Below are positions 8,512 to 16,829 of a stretch of DNA of 64,000 bases, piece by piece. Source of the DNA: Paenibacillus sp. 1001270B_150601_E10 (GTDB taxonomy: Bacteria; Bacillota; Bacilli; Paenibacillales; Paenibacillaceae). The notes under the pieces were generated by a model that searched no databases, had not been told where the DNA came from, and was given only the letters and a program-made list of their open reading frames with translations. The position numbers were made by a program, and so were the translations under genes. The stretch's first letter is position 1. Every line of letters begins with the position of its first letter. The stretch lies in the NCBI RefSeq assembly GCF_015558675.1, contig NZ_JADMOL010000002.1:161975-225974 (forward strand), written 5' to 3'.

Positions 8512-8540
8512 GGAGAAAGAATGAGATGGCCTCTTTCTCC
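8512..8540 (-). terminator. Hairpin downstream of the AraC regulator gene
   Basis: GGAGAAAG and CTTTCTCC form an 8-bp perfect stem around a 13-nt loop, 20 bp after the stop codon of the 8562-9527 gene. On the minus strand the tail (TTCCGCTTTTAATT) is only partly T-rich, so termination strength is uncertain. Confidence 0.45.
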
Positions 8541-8561
8541 CTATCTATTTACGAGTACCTA

Positions 8562-9527
8562 TTAGAGATGGGTCCCAAATACCTGCTGTCGATATTGGGT
8601 CGGCGACTGCTGATAGAAGCGGCGGAATTGCCTTGAGAAATACAAGGCATCTGGGATGCCTACGGACGAGGCGATCTGCTCAATCGTGAGATCAGGACGC
8701 TCGCGTAGGAGCTGTCGTCCCTTATCGATGCGAAGCTTCAATAAAAAGGTGACAGGAGACATCTCAGTGACCTGCTTGAATAAACGCGACAGATAAGCTC
8801 TGCTGTATCCAAGGCTCGTCGCCATCTGTTCCATCGTAAAGGGATGAGCATACTGGGTGGACATCATGCGGATCATTTGCCTAACGATCTGCTCCGATTC
8901 GTGCTCTGGACGCAGATGTGCGTCATGGGTCTCGTCTGTTCTAACCTCAGCGTACCGCGCCATGATAAGATGAAGATAGCCGGCAGCAGACATATCGCAG
9001 GCTGCTGTTCGCTGCTTGAAGTCATGGCGAATGCGGTAGAGCCATTCGGAGACAAGCGAATCCTTCTCGAGATGCGCGACAGGACTGTTCAGCGTAAAGC
9101 CTGCTCTGCGAATAAGGCTCTCGATCTTGTTTCCTTTGAAAGCCACCCATTGATACAGCCACGGCTCAGCTGCATCAGCTTGGTAGCTGACCAGTTGGTT
9201 TGGAGCGATAAGAAAGGCATCATCTGGACCTAATGTATAGGTTTTCGCTTCTGTGGAGAAGAGGCCGCGCCCGTCGATGATGTGATGAAGCAGATAATAG
9301 TCATAAAGCTTAGGACCTAAATGATGGTTAGGCTTCGTACGGGCTTCACCGGCAAACAGGACATGGATGTCCTCGCGTTCAATCATGACAGGATTAGGAG
9401 ATACCTCATAGGATTCATGCTTGTCTGCTTGTCCAGCTAGCTGCTGTGGGCTTGGCCGTTCACCGTCATCAGGCGACAGTGGAGAGGATACAGCGCTCGA
9501 TTTAATGGCTTTCCATTCCTCGCTCAT
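8562..9527 (-). CDS. AraC-family transcriptional regulator, probably of the galactose operon
   Basis: A 321-residue protein. Residues about 50-190 form a cupin-like effector domain (block GPDDAFLIAPNQLVSYQADA), and the C-terminal 100 residues form the AraC double helix-turn-helix (MATSLGYSRAYLSRLFKQVT and the second motif ending SPTQYRQQV). The ATG at 9527 has CAGGAGT upstream. It is transcribed divergently from galK at 9696, with a 168-bp shared control region. The cupin arm suggests a small sugar ligand, so a galactose-responsive activator of galKET is the natural guess. The target is inferred from position only. Confidence 0.82.
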   Translation of the reverse strand: MSEEWKAIKSSAVSSPLSPDDGERPSPQQLAGQADKHESYEVSPNPVMIEREDIHVLFAGEARTKPNHHLGPKLYDYYLLHHIIDGRGLFSTEAKTYTLGPDDAFLIAPNQLVSYQADAAEPWLYQWVAFKGNKIESLIRRAGFTLNSPVAHLEKDSLVSEWLYRIRHDFKQRTAACDMSAAGYLHLIMARYAEVRTDETHDAHLRPEHESEQIVRQMIRMMSTQYAHPFTMEQMATSLGYSRAYLSRLFKQVTEMSPVTFLLKLRIDKGRQLLRERPDLTIEQIASSVGIPDALYFSRQFRRFYQQSPTQYRQQVFGTHL

Positions 9528-9614
9528 AGCACAACTCCTGACTTGGAAAAGATATTCAGCATCATGTTGGTTCTATCATATCACATTTATCCATATGAAG
9601 TTCACATCAGACTA

Positions 9615-9643
9615 TTACGAACGATATCGTGAGCCAGTAAGAT
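9615..9643 (+). promoter_or_regulatory. Predicted promoter of the gal operon
   Basis: TTACGA (9615-9620) and TAAGAT (9638-9643) are 17 bp apart. A 10-bp palindrome, ACGATATCGT (9621-9630), lies within the spacer and could be a regulator contact. The weak -35 fits an activator-dependent promoter. Confidence 0.45.
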
Positions 9644-9653
9644 GAAGATAAGT

Positions 9654-9667
9654 AGAAAACGCTTAGC
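9654..9667 (+). promoter_or_regulatory. Candidate cre (CcpA) site ahead of galK
   Basis: The core GAAAACGCTTA resembles the catabolite-response element core, but the outer positions deviate from the 14-bp consensus at about three places. It lies just downstream of the predicted start site, where CcpA binding would repress. Tentative. Confidence 0.4.
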
Positions 9668-9695
9668 ATAAAGCTAAAAAGGAGGAAGTGTTCAG

Positions 9696-10889
9696 ATGGA
9701 TCACATGCAATGGCAAGAAGAGTTTGAGAAACGAATGGGAAAAAGCTCAGAGGGGGTTCGTTTTTTCCATGCACCTGGACGTGTAAACCTCATCGGTGAA
9801 CATATTGATTACAACGGGGGACTCGTTCTGCCGGCAGCGCTTCATATTGGCACAACCTTAATGATCAGACGGAGACAGGACCGCTTGGTTCGACTTGCAA
9901 GCATGCAGTTTCCAGAAGTGGGCGAAGCCTCGGTCGATGCCCTGCCTGAAGCAAAGGCTAACGTATGGACGGATTATGTTTATGGCGTTATGCAGGAAAT
10001 GAAGAAGGACCATAAGCCTGTGAAGAACGGATATGATATTTTAATTACCGGCAATATTCCAAATGGTTCGGGACTCTCATCATCCGCTTCCCTCGAAGTT
10101 GTATCCGGGTACGCGTTAATGACCATGGAAGGGTATGAGATCGACCGTACGGCACTGGCAGTATTGTCGCAGCGGGCGGAAAATGGTTTTGTTGGCGTTA
10201 ACAGCGGCATTATGGACCAATTCGCCGTATCTCAAGGCAAGAAGGATCATGCGATTCTTTTGAACTGCGATACGCTAGAATATGAGCATGTTCCATTCCA
10301 CATTCAAGGCTATAAGCTCGTTATCGGCAATACGAAGAAGCGCCGTGGGCTTGTAGATTCGAAGTACAATGAGCGTAGAGCGCAATGCGAGGAAGCACTT
10401 GCTGCCCTGCAGATTGTGCATCCAACGCTTGAATATTTGGCTCATCTGAGCCCGGAAGCCTTTGAGCAATCCAAGCAAGTCATCACAGATGAGACGGTCC
10501 GTCAGCGCGCCGAGCATGTTGTGTATGAAAATGAGCGCGTTAAGCAGTCCATGATCGCCCTTAGCCAAGGGGAGCTGACAGAGTTTGGCTCATTGATGAA
10601 TGCGTCTCATGTGTCTCTTCGCGACCTGTATGAGGTTAGCTGCACCGAGCTTGATGTCATGGTGGAAGAGGCGCTTCATGTTCAAGGAACGATCGGTTCC
10701 AGAATGACTGGCGCAGGATTTGGCGGGTGTACCGTATCTCTTGTTCAAGAGGATGCGGTCGAGGCATTTATCGAAGCGGTTGGAACGCGTTATGAGGCGC
10801 GCACTGGGATTATTCCAGAATTCTATGTATGTGAAGTAGGCGATGGCGTACAGGAATGCTTAATCGAAACTTCTACATCGGAGGTGTAA
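9696..10889 (+). CDS. galK: Galactokinase
   Basis: A 397-residue GHMP kinase that phosphorylates galactose at C1, the first committed step of the Leloir pathway. It shows the galactokinase signature GRVNLIGEHIDYNGGLVLP near residue 30, the GHMP ATP-binding loop NGSGLSSSASLEV near 122, and the C-terminal SRMTGAGFGGCTVSLV. AAAGGAGGAAG lies at ideal distance from the ATG. It is first in the galK-galE-galT operon, three bases before galE. Length and motifs are complete. Confidence 0.97.
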   Translation: MDHMQWQEEFEKRMGKSSEGVRFFHAPGRVNLIGEHIDYNGGLVLPAALHIGTTLMIRRRQDRLVRLASMQFPEVGEASVDALPEAKANVWTDYVYGVMQEMKKDHKPVKNGYDILITGNIPNGSGLSSSASLEVVSGYALMTMEGYEIDRTALAVLSQRAENGFVGVNSGIMDQFAVSQGKKDHAILLNCDTLEYEHVPFHIQGYKLVIGNTKKRRGLVDSKYNERRAQCEEALAALQIVHPTLEYLAHLSPEAFEQSKQVITDETVRQRAEHVVYENERVKQSMIALSQGELTEFGSLMNASHVSLRDLYEVSCTELDVMVEEALHVQGTIGSRMTGAGFGGCTVSLVQEDAVEAFIEAVGTRYEARTGIIPEFYVCEVGDGVQECLIETSTSEV

Positions 10890-10892
10890 GAG

Positions 10893-11879
10893 ATGGCTGT
10901 ATTAGTGACTGGCGGAGCAGGCTACATCGGTTCTCATACGGTGCTGGAACTGATTGCCCGCGGGGAAGAGGTTGTTATTGTCGACTCCTTGGAAACGGGA
11001 CACCGTGGAGCCGTATTAGGCGGGACGCTCGAGATTGGAGATATTCGGAATAAAGCCTTTTTACAAGAGGTATTTACGAAGCACGCCATTGATGCGGTTA
11101 TTCACTTCGCGGCTTATTCCCTAGTCGGAGAGAGCATGACGAATCCGGGCAAATATTATGACAACAATGTACATGGTACGCTGGTGCTGCTAGAAGCGAT
11201 GCAGGAGCATGGAGTAAAGCATATCGTCTTCTCCTCTACCGCAGCAACCTACGGAGAGCCGGAACGGACGCCGATTCTGGAGAGCGACCGAACGAATCCA
11301 ACGAGCGTCTATGGCGAGACAAAGCTAGCGATGGAGAAAATGATGAGCTGTTTTGATCAAAGCTACGGCATTCACTATGCGGCTCTGCGCTACTTCAATG
11401 CGGCGGGTGCTCATGAAAATGGCTTGATCGGGGAGGATCATCGTCCAGAGTCCCATCTCGTCCCGCTTGTTCTGCAGACGGCATTAGGCAAGCGAGCAGA
11501 GATTGCGGTATTCGGCAGCGATTATCCAACATCTGATGGCACATGCATTCGGGATTATATTCATGTCAGTGATCTGGCAGACGCGCATGTGCTGGCCTTG
11601 CAATACTTGCGGCAAGGCGGAACAAGCGATGTATTCAACCTAGGCAATGGAACAGGCTTCTCGGTGCTTGAGGTGATCAAGACTGCAGAGTCGGTTGTAG
11701 GCAAGCCGATTTCAACGGTTATGAAGGAACGCCGTGCAGGGGATCCTGCCGTACTTATTGCATCGGCTGACAAAGCGAAGCAGGTGCTCGGCTGGCTGCC
11801 GAAGCGTGATCAGCTGGCTCAAATCGTCGAGAGCGCATGGCGCTGGCATTCCTCGCGTCCGAACGGATACTCGGACTGA
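10893..11879 (+). CDS. galE: UDP-glucose 4-epimerase
   Basis: A 328-residue extended short-chain dehydrogenase that interconverts UDP-galactose and UDP-glucose. It has the NAD-binding GGAGYIGSH at the N-terminus, SSTAATYGEP ahead of the catalytic Tyr, and the YGETK (YxxxK) motif near residue 146. CGGAGGTGT, which overlaps the end of galK, serves as the ribosome site. Second gene of the gal operon. Confidence 0.97.
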   Translation: MAVLVTGGAGYIGSHTVLELIARGEEVVIVDSLETGHRGAVLGGTLEIGDIRNKAFLQEVFTKHAIDAVIHFAAYSLVGESMTNPGKYYDNNVHGTLVLLEAMQEHGVKHIVFSSTAATYGEPERTPILESDRTNPTSVYGETKLAMEKMMSCFDQSYGIHYAALRYFNAAGAHENGLIGEDHRPESHLVPLVLQTALGKRAEIAVFGSDYPTSDGTCIRDYIHVSDLADAHVLALQYLRQGGTSDVFNLGNGTGFSVLEVIKTAESVVGKPISTVMKERRAGDPAVLIASADKAKQVLGWLPKRDQLAQIVESAWRWHSSRPNGYSD

Positions 11880-11934
11880 CAATAGCCTCGTTAGAGTGAA
11901 ATGTCAGTGAAGAATCGATGAGGAGGGATAGGCC

Positions 11935-13599
11935 ATGAGCAATCAATGGAATGCTGCGATGCAGGATAGAGGAAATAAGGATATGGTTCATGAAGACGAT
12001 CAGGATGCAGGGATGTCGCTTACTGAGCAGGTACAGCGGAGTATTGAAGAACTGCTTCAATATGGGGTAAACAAGCGGCTGATGGAGCCGTCAGACTGCC
12101 CTTATGTGCGCAATGCCCTGTTAGACTTGTACCATTTGCAGGAGCCGCATCCTCAATATCAGACGGAGTATTCAAGACAAGAATCACTAGGGGACGAAGA
12201 AGAGCTTCAGTCTATTCTCAGAACCCTGCTGGATTACGGTCATGTGATCGGGCTGACCAAGCACAATACCGTAACGGAGCGGGATCTATTGGATGCTCGG
12301 ATTACAGGGCTGCTCCTGCCGCGCCCTTCCGAAACGATTGCAGCATTCAAGCATACAGTTAGCGCTGTGGGAATCGAGCAGGCCACAACACAGTTTTATA
12401 ACCTGTGCATTGACAGTAATTATATACGAATGGACCGTGTTCGCAAGAACAGCTATTGGCGCTATGAAAGCGAATATGGCTCTATTGAAATGACGATCAA
12501 CATGTCGAAGCCGGAGAAGAGCCCTAAGGAGATATTAGAGGCGAAGAAGGCAGCCACCTCTCATTATCCGAAGTGCCTGCTATGCGCAGACAATGTAGGG
12601 TATGAAGGACATGTGAATCATCCTGCCCGCCAGAATCTTCGCCAAATTCCAATTGAGCTTGAGGGAGAAAGCTGGTATTTTCAATATTCTCCATATGTGT
12701 ACTATAACGAGCACAGCATCGTGCTTCATCATGAACATGTTCCGATGAAGCTGACGAAGCGTACCTTTGAGCGCTTGTTAGCGTTCACAGAACAGTTCCC
12801 GCACTACTTTATCGGCTCTAATGCTGATCTGCCGATCGTGGGCGGCTCGATTCTAAGCCATGATCACTTTCAAGCGGGACGGCATACCTTCGCGATTGAG
12901 AATGCTCGTGTAGAGCGCGAGTTCTGTTGGCAAGCCTACCCGGATATTCGAGTGAGCATTGTTCGCTGGCCTATGAGTGTGCTGCGCCTGACAGGAAGCG
13001 ATCACAAGCAGCTTGCGGAGGCGGTGCATGTGATTTACGAGTGCTGGCAGCAGTACAGTGATCCGGCTGTTCATATTCATGCCTTTACGGATAATGATGG
13101 GGAGAAAGTTCCGCATAACACGGTGACGCCAATTGTAAGAAGAAGAGGCAGCGAATATGAAGCGGATATTGTCCTTCGCAACAATGTGACGAGCGAGGAG
13201 CATCCAGAAGGTATCTACCATCCGCATCGGGAAATGCATCATTTGAAGAAAGAAAATATTGGGCTGATTGAAGTCATGGGCCTTGCAATTCTACCGGCTA
13301 GGCTGCAGGCGTCCGTTGCGGCTATCGTTCCGCTATTGACGGGCTCAGTTCAATGGGAGTCGATGAGGAACACAATGACCGAGGAAGATCCTTTGCATGT
13401 ACATCGTGCGTGGATCGATGAATTGCTGACACGCTTTGGCACAGCTATGACTGAGCTAGAAGCAGAAACGGCGATCAAGCAGGATATGGGACGGTTGTTT
13501 GTCGAAATACTAGGTCAGGCAGGTGTATATAAGCAGGATGACGCAGGGCGCCAGGCTTTCTACCGCTTTGCAGCTCATCTTGGGCTTGATAGCTTGTAA
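11935..13599 (+). CDS. galT: Galactose-1-phosphate uridylyltransferase, class II
   Basis: A 554-residue protein of the Firmicutes-type (class II) GalT family, which is longer than and unlike the E. coli enzyme. It transfers UMP from UDP-glucose to galactose-1-phosphate. Conserved blocks include HYPKCLLCADNVGYEGH, HHEHVPMKLTKRTFERLL and GGSILSHDHFQAGRH, the last with the clustered histidines expected near the active site. GGAGGGAT precedes the ATG. It completes the classical Leloir set with galK and galE. Confidence 0.95.
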   Translation: MSNQWNAAMQDRGNKDMVHEDDQDAGMSLTEQVQRSIEELLQYGVNKRLMEPSDCPYVRNALLDLYHLQEPHPQYQTEYSRQESLGDEEELQSILRTLLDYGHVIGLTKHNTVTERDLLDARITGLLLPRPSETIAAFKHTVSAVGIEQATTQFYNLCIDSNYIRMDRVRKNSYWRYESEYGSIEMTINMSKPEKSPKEILEAKKAATSHYPKCLLCADNVGYEGHVNHPARQNLRQIPIELEGESWYFQYSPYVYYNEHSIVLHHEHVPMKLTKRTFERLLAFTEQFPHYFIGSNADLPIVGGSILSHDHFQAGRHTFAIENARVEREFCWQAYPDIRVSIVRWPMSVLRLTGSDHKQLAEAVHVIYECWQQYSDPAVHIHAFTDNDGEKVPHNTVTPIVRRRGSEYEADIVLRNNVTSEEHPEGIYHPHREMHHLKKENIGLIEVMGLAILPARLQASVAAIVPLLTGSVQWESMRNTMTEEDPLHVHRAWIDELLTRFGTAMTELEAETAIKQDMGRLFVEILGQAGVYKQDDAGRQAFYRFAAHLGLDSL

Positions 13600-13648
13600 A
13601 CCTCCAATGAACCATACCATTAACTTCAATAAGAGGAGAGACGAGAAG

Positions 13649-14545
13649 ATGGCAACGGTGTCTGTATCCGTACAAACGGTCGTACATGAACAATACGGCA
13701 ATTGCTTGAGCCTTGAAAATGAGAAGTATACGCTGATGTTCCCGCTCGATTACGGGATTCGGATTATTCATTTTAGCCTGCGAGAAGGCTGCAATGTGTT
13801 TTTCCATGATGTTGAGGAAGCGATCAAGCAGGAAGGGGACGCCTTCCACAAGATGGGCTCTGACGGCTGGAAGCTAAGAGGGGGTCACCGTCTCTGGACG
13901 AGTCCTGAGGCATTCCCTCGCACCTATGCTCCGGATGATCAGCCTATTTCATGGAAAGAGACGGATCATGGGGTGATCCTCACGTCTCAGCCTGAGCCTT
14001 GGACCCATCTCCAAAAAGAGATTGAAGTCCGCTTTGTAGAGGATGAAGTCGAGCTTATTCATCGCGTCACAAACGTAGGGGCATGGACGATTGAAACAGC
14101 GCCTTGGTCGTTGAATGTGATGGCGCCTGGCGGCACAGCGGTTATTCCTCAAGTAAGCCGTGATACAGGCCTTCTTCCAAATCGGAATCTGATCCTTTGG
14201 CCGTATACGAAGATGAATGATGAGCGAGTGGAGTGGGGCGACGATGCGATTGTCGTGAAGCAGTCCCGAGATGCGGCGTCTGCTTTTAAGATCGGCATCA
14301 ATCACGAGCCGGGATTGGTAGCCTGCATCTATCCTGATGTGACTTTTGAGCTTCGCTTCGAGCATATTGAGGGTGCCGTATATCCGGATGGAGGCTGTTC
14401 CTTTGAATGCTATACGAATGAGCACATGATGGAGCTTGAGACGCTGGCTCCGCTTGATAAGCTTGAGCCTTTGCAGACCGCAGAGCATAAGGAGACATGG
14501 AAGCTGGTGACAGGTCGAACGGTGTCTCATTACCGTAATCAGTAA
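13649..14545 (+). CDS. Galactose-mutarotase-superfamily-like protein (DUF4380-like)
   Basis: A 298-residue soluble protein. The ATG at 13649 is chosen because AAGAGGAGAG precedes it; an open frame extends upstream to 13523 but overlaps the end of galT without a ribosome site. The fold looks like the beta-sandwich of aldose epimerase relatives. The block LRGGHRLWTSPEAFPRTYAPDD contains conserved His/Arg/Trp residues seen in DUF4380-type proteins. As the fourth gene of the gal operon, a role in converting beta- to alpha-galactose is attractive, but the substrate is inferred from position. Confidence 0.75.
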   Translation: MATVSVSVQTVVHEQYGNCLSLENEKYTLMFPLDYGIRIIHFSLREGCNVFFHDVEEAIKQEGDAFHKMGSDGWKLRGGHRLWTSPEAFPRTYAPDDQPISWKETDHGVILTSQPEPWTHLQKEIEVRFVEDEVELIHRVTNVGAWTIETAPWSLNVMAPGGTAVIPQVSRDTGLLPNRNLILWPYTKMNDERVEWGDDAIVVKQSRDAASAFKIGINHEPGLVACIYPDVTFELRFEHIEGAVYPDGGCSFECYTNEHMMELETLAPLDKLEPLQTAEHKETWKLVTGRTVSHYRNQ

Positions 14546-14665
14546 TAGAGGCTAAAGAGGTTGAAAGCAATGGACATTCCTTTGGTTCAACAGAGCTCAG
14601 ATTGATAGGAGAAGACTTATTCTTTTATTTATAAACCATCCTTCTATTCTCTTATTCTTGAAATC

Positions 14666-14701
14666 GCCTGATTTCGTTTGGTTCTCCAAGCGGGATCAGG
14701 C
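14666..14701 (+). terminator. Hairpin downstream of the gal operon
   Basis: GCCTGAT pairs with ATCAGGC, enclosing a second helix (CGTTTGG with CCAAGCG, one wobble) and a TTCT loop. The stem is strong, but the 3' tail is only ATTTATGTT. It probably ends the gal transcript, perhaps inefficiently. Confidence 0.5.
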
Positions 14702-14782
14702 ATTTATGTTCAAAGTAATGTCCTACAATAGTCCTTTTTCCTCTCTTTACAGAACCTTCCTACGCCTGCATAATGAAGAGGT

Positions 14783-14795
14783 TATGATAATCATA
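14783..14795 (+). promoter_or_regulatory. Fur-family-like palindrome overlapping a -10 element
   Basis: TATGATAATCATA is a 6-1-6 palindrome containing the core TGATAATCA. It overlaps a TATAAT at 14794-14799, shortly before the lipoprotein ATG at 14814. It resembles Fur/PerR/Zur operators, but the flanks are imperfect. Confidence 0.35.
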
Positions 14796-14813
14796 TAATA
14801 GGGTGGTGTACTC

Positions 14814-16346
14814 ATGATGCGTATTCGTACAGGGCTGGCAGCGATGCTTGCTATGATGCTGATTGTCCTTGCAGGATGTCAGTCGGTTGGCGGAGTGGAT
14901 ATTGCTCAAGTCGTCAATCAATCCTTGAATGTGAAGTCAGTAGAATCGAAAGAAACCGTAACCGTAAAGCTTGATGTGAAAAAAGATGCAAAGCTTGATC
15001 CAGAGGATGAACAATTCATCAACCTCTTGAACGGTCTGCAAATCGATATACATACAAAGAAAGAATCCAATGAGAAGATGTCCGCTAGAGGCGAACTGAA
15101 GATTGGGAACAAGAAGCTTCCGTTTCACATCTCCGTAGATCCTAAGCAGGTAGCACTTGATGTAGAGGGCGCGAAGGAAGCGATCGTTATTCCAACAGCG
15201 GAAGTGGATCCTAGCATGGCTGAACTTACGCCTGATCTAGAGCAAATGGAAGCTTTCCAAAAGGCCTTCATCCAATGGTTCTCAAAGAATGCTCCTAATC
15301 CGAAAGTGGCAACCGTAACATCTGGAATGGAATCTGTGTTCGGTGAGTCCAAGTTCTTGGATCGGATTCATCTAGAGTTTGGAGCAGACGAGACTCTTGG
15401 CTGGATCCAAGGCTTCGTGAAGGCTGCAATTGCCGATGAAGAAGGAACGAAGGCTTTCCTTGAAGAGATTGGCAAGCTTTACGGACCGCTCCTTACCACG
15501 ATGCTGGAGGAAGAGGAGATTGGCGGCGCTAACATCTACAAGGATGGCGAACTCTTTGCTACCTTTGCCTACAAATGGTTGAAAGAAAATGCGGACCAGA
15601 TGCTAAAAGAGCTTACGACAGGCTGGGAGCAGGCGATTAAGGAATCTCCAGAGCTTGCACAGGTGCTAAGCGATAAGACGAAGCTGAAGCTCGATATGTA
15701 TAGCGATTCCGCCAAAAATATTCATAAGACGAATATGGAATTGAATATTCAGCTTCCATCTACAGACGATATGCCAGTAAACAGCATTCTGATTCAAACG
15801 ACATCGGAGCTGAAAAATCATAATAATACGGTGAAGGTTGAACCTATCAACGTTGAAAATGCGGTAAATGTGATGGAAGAAGAATTGACGCCAGGTGAAT
15901 GGCTGAGATTCTTCGAGGAGGGCTCACTTGCAAAGGACCTGCTCAAACAAATGGGCATCACATACAAATTCATCTATCTTCCAATGTCTCAAGGTGAATA
16001 CGATGAGTGGCTGAACGATTCTCCGCTTCCTTATGTGGAAAAAGGAGTAACAATGGTACCGCTTCGCTATGTTGCAGAAGAGCTGGATGCGGTTGTAAAA
16101 TGGGACAGCAAGCAGAAGCAAGTTACGATGATGGATGACATTACTGGCAGCAAGATTGTGCTTAAGCTGGGCAGTAATATCGCCCTTGTAGATGGCGTTC
16201 AGAAGAAGATCAGCGGCAAGCTGGTCATTAGCAAAGATGGCACGGTATATGTACCGCTTCGTTCTGTTTCTGAGCTGCTAGGTGCAAAAGTACAATTTGA
16301 GCCGGATTCGGGCTATGGCAGCTATGTAACAGTTGAACGCCAATAA
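14814..16346 (+). CDS. Lipoprotein with C-terminal stalk (copper amine oxidase N-like) domain
   Basis: A 510-residue predicted cell-surface lipoprotein. The signal peptide ends with lipobox LAGC (Cys22 counting from the first Met). The middle (about 40-390) is a helix-rich, charged region of no family I recognise. The last ~115 residues form the stalk domain common in Paenibacillus surface proteins, with the twin motif VPLRYVAEELDAVVKWD and VPLRSVSELLGAKV. GGGTGGTG precedes the ATG pair at 14814/14817. It stands alone between the gal operon and malic enzyme with a strong terminator behind it. Function unknown. Confidence 0.8.
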   Translation: MMRIRTGLAAMLAMMLIVLAGCQSVGGVDIAQVVNQSLNVKSVESKETVTVKLDVKKDAKLDPEDEQFINLLNGLQIDIHTKKESNEKMSARGELKIGNKKLPFHISVDPKQVALDVEGAKEAIVIPTAEVDPSMAELTPDLEQMEAFQKAFIQWFSKNAPNPKVATVTSGMESVFGESKFLDRIHLEFGADETLGWIQGFVKAAIADEEGTKAFLEEIGKLYGPLLTTMLEEEEIGGANIYKDGELFATFAYKWLKENADQMLKELTTGWEQAIKESPELAQVLSDKTKLKLDMYSDSAKNIHKTNMELNIQLPSTDDMPVNSILIQTTSELKNHNNTVKVEPINVENAVNVMEEELTPGEWLRFFEEGSLAKDLLKQMGITYKFIYLPMSQGEYDEWLNDSPLPYVEKGVTMVPLRYVAEELDAVVKWDSKQKQVTMMDDITGSKIVLKLGSNIALVDGVQKKISGKLVISKDGTVYVPLRSVSELLGAKVQFEPDSGYGSYVTVERQ

Positions 16347-16374
16347 TTTGTACATTGTAAAGATAGGAACTCAA

Positions 16375-16438
16375 AAGCTCAAGCAGGAAGTAAAGTAATC
16401 CTTGTGATTCATTCCTGCTTGGGCTTTTTGTCCTTTTT
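16375..16438 (+). terminator. Intrinsic terminator after the stalk-domain lipoprotein
   Basis: AAGCTCAAGCAGGA (16375-16388) pairs with TCCTGCTTGGGCTT (16413-16426), 14 bp with one wobble. TTTTGTCCTTTTT follows. Confidence 0.9.
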
Positions 16439-16574
16439 AATAGAATTGTATGCTGTAGGAAATGAAATAGCATGCAGCTGTCCGTTCCATTGCGAGACGA
16501 ATAAAAGTTTTTAAGCGGCATCATAAAGAAATTTATATCATCCAGTGGTCAAAATAATTAGAAATTGAAGGAAT

Positions 16575-16602
16575 TTGGAAAAAGACGAAGAAGAGTTATG
16601 AT
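16575..16602 (+). promoter_or_regulatory. Predicted promoter of the malic enzyme gene
   Basis: TTGGAA (16575-16580) and TATGAT (16597-16602) are 16 bp apart. Transcription would start near 16609, leaving a leader of about 220 nt before the ATG at 16830. Confidence 0.5.
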
Positions 16603-16608
16603 AGACAT

Positions 16609-16829
16609 CCTTTCCACACGTTGTTTGTTAGTGGTAAACTAGGATCTGGCTGAGCAGATCGTCCTCTTTGGACAACATGACTCAGTCTATGCGCATGGGG
16701 TTTATTGCTTAGGCAGACCCGATGCGGTAGCAGTAGAATTGATAGAATAGTGGAATTAATTTGCAATTCATTATCCAAAGGCGCATAGGATTTGCGATGC
16801 CTGTAAGGAACAAGGGGAGAATAACTTTC
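16609..16829 (+). ncRNA. Structured 5' leader of the malic enzyme gene (candidate cis-regulatory RNA)
   Basis: About 220 nt with no long reading frame and several mutually consistent helices. GATCTG/CAGATC (16643-16648 with 16655-16660) has the loop GCTGAG, which is complementary to CTCAGT at 16681-16686, so a pseudoknot or a switch between two helices is possible. GTCC/GGAC (16661-16664 with 16670-16673) lies between. CGCAT/ATGCG (16692-16696 with 16722-16726) encloses GGGT/ACCC and TGC/GCA. A further hairpin, AGGC/GCCT (16779-16782 with 16799-16802), ends just before the ribosome site AAGGGGAGA. It matches no riboswitch class I can recall. An 11-codon frame at 16675-16710 (MTQSMRMGFIA) is a possible leader peptide without a good ribosome site. 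Confidence 0.4.

Noticed and set aside
16761-16829. Longer N-terminus for the malic enzyme from 16761
   Set aside because: No ribosome site there, the extension lacks family similarity, and it overlaps the structured leader. The ATG at 16830 has GGGGAGA upstream.
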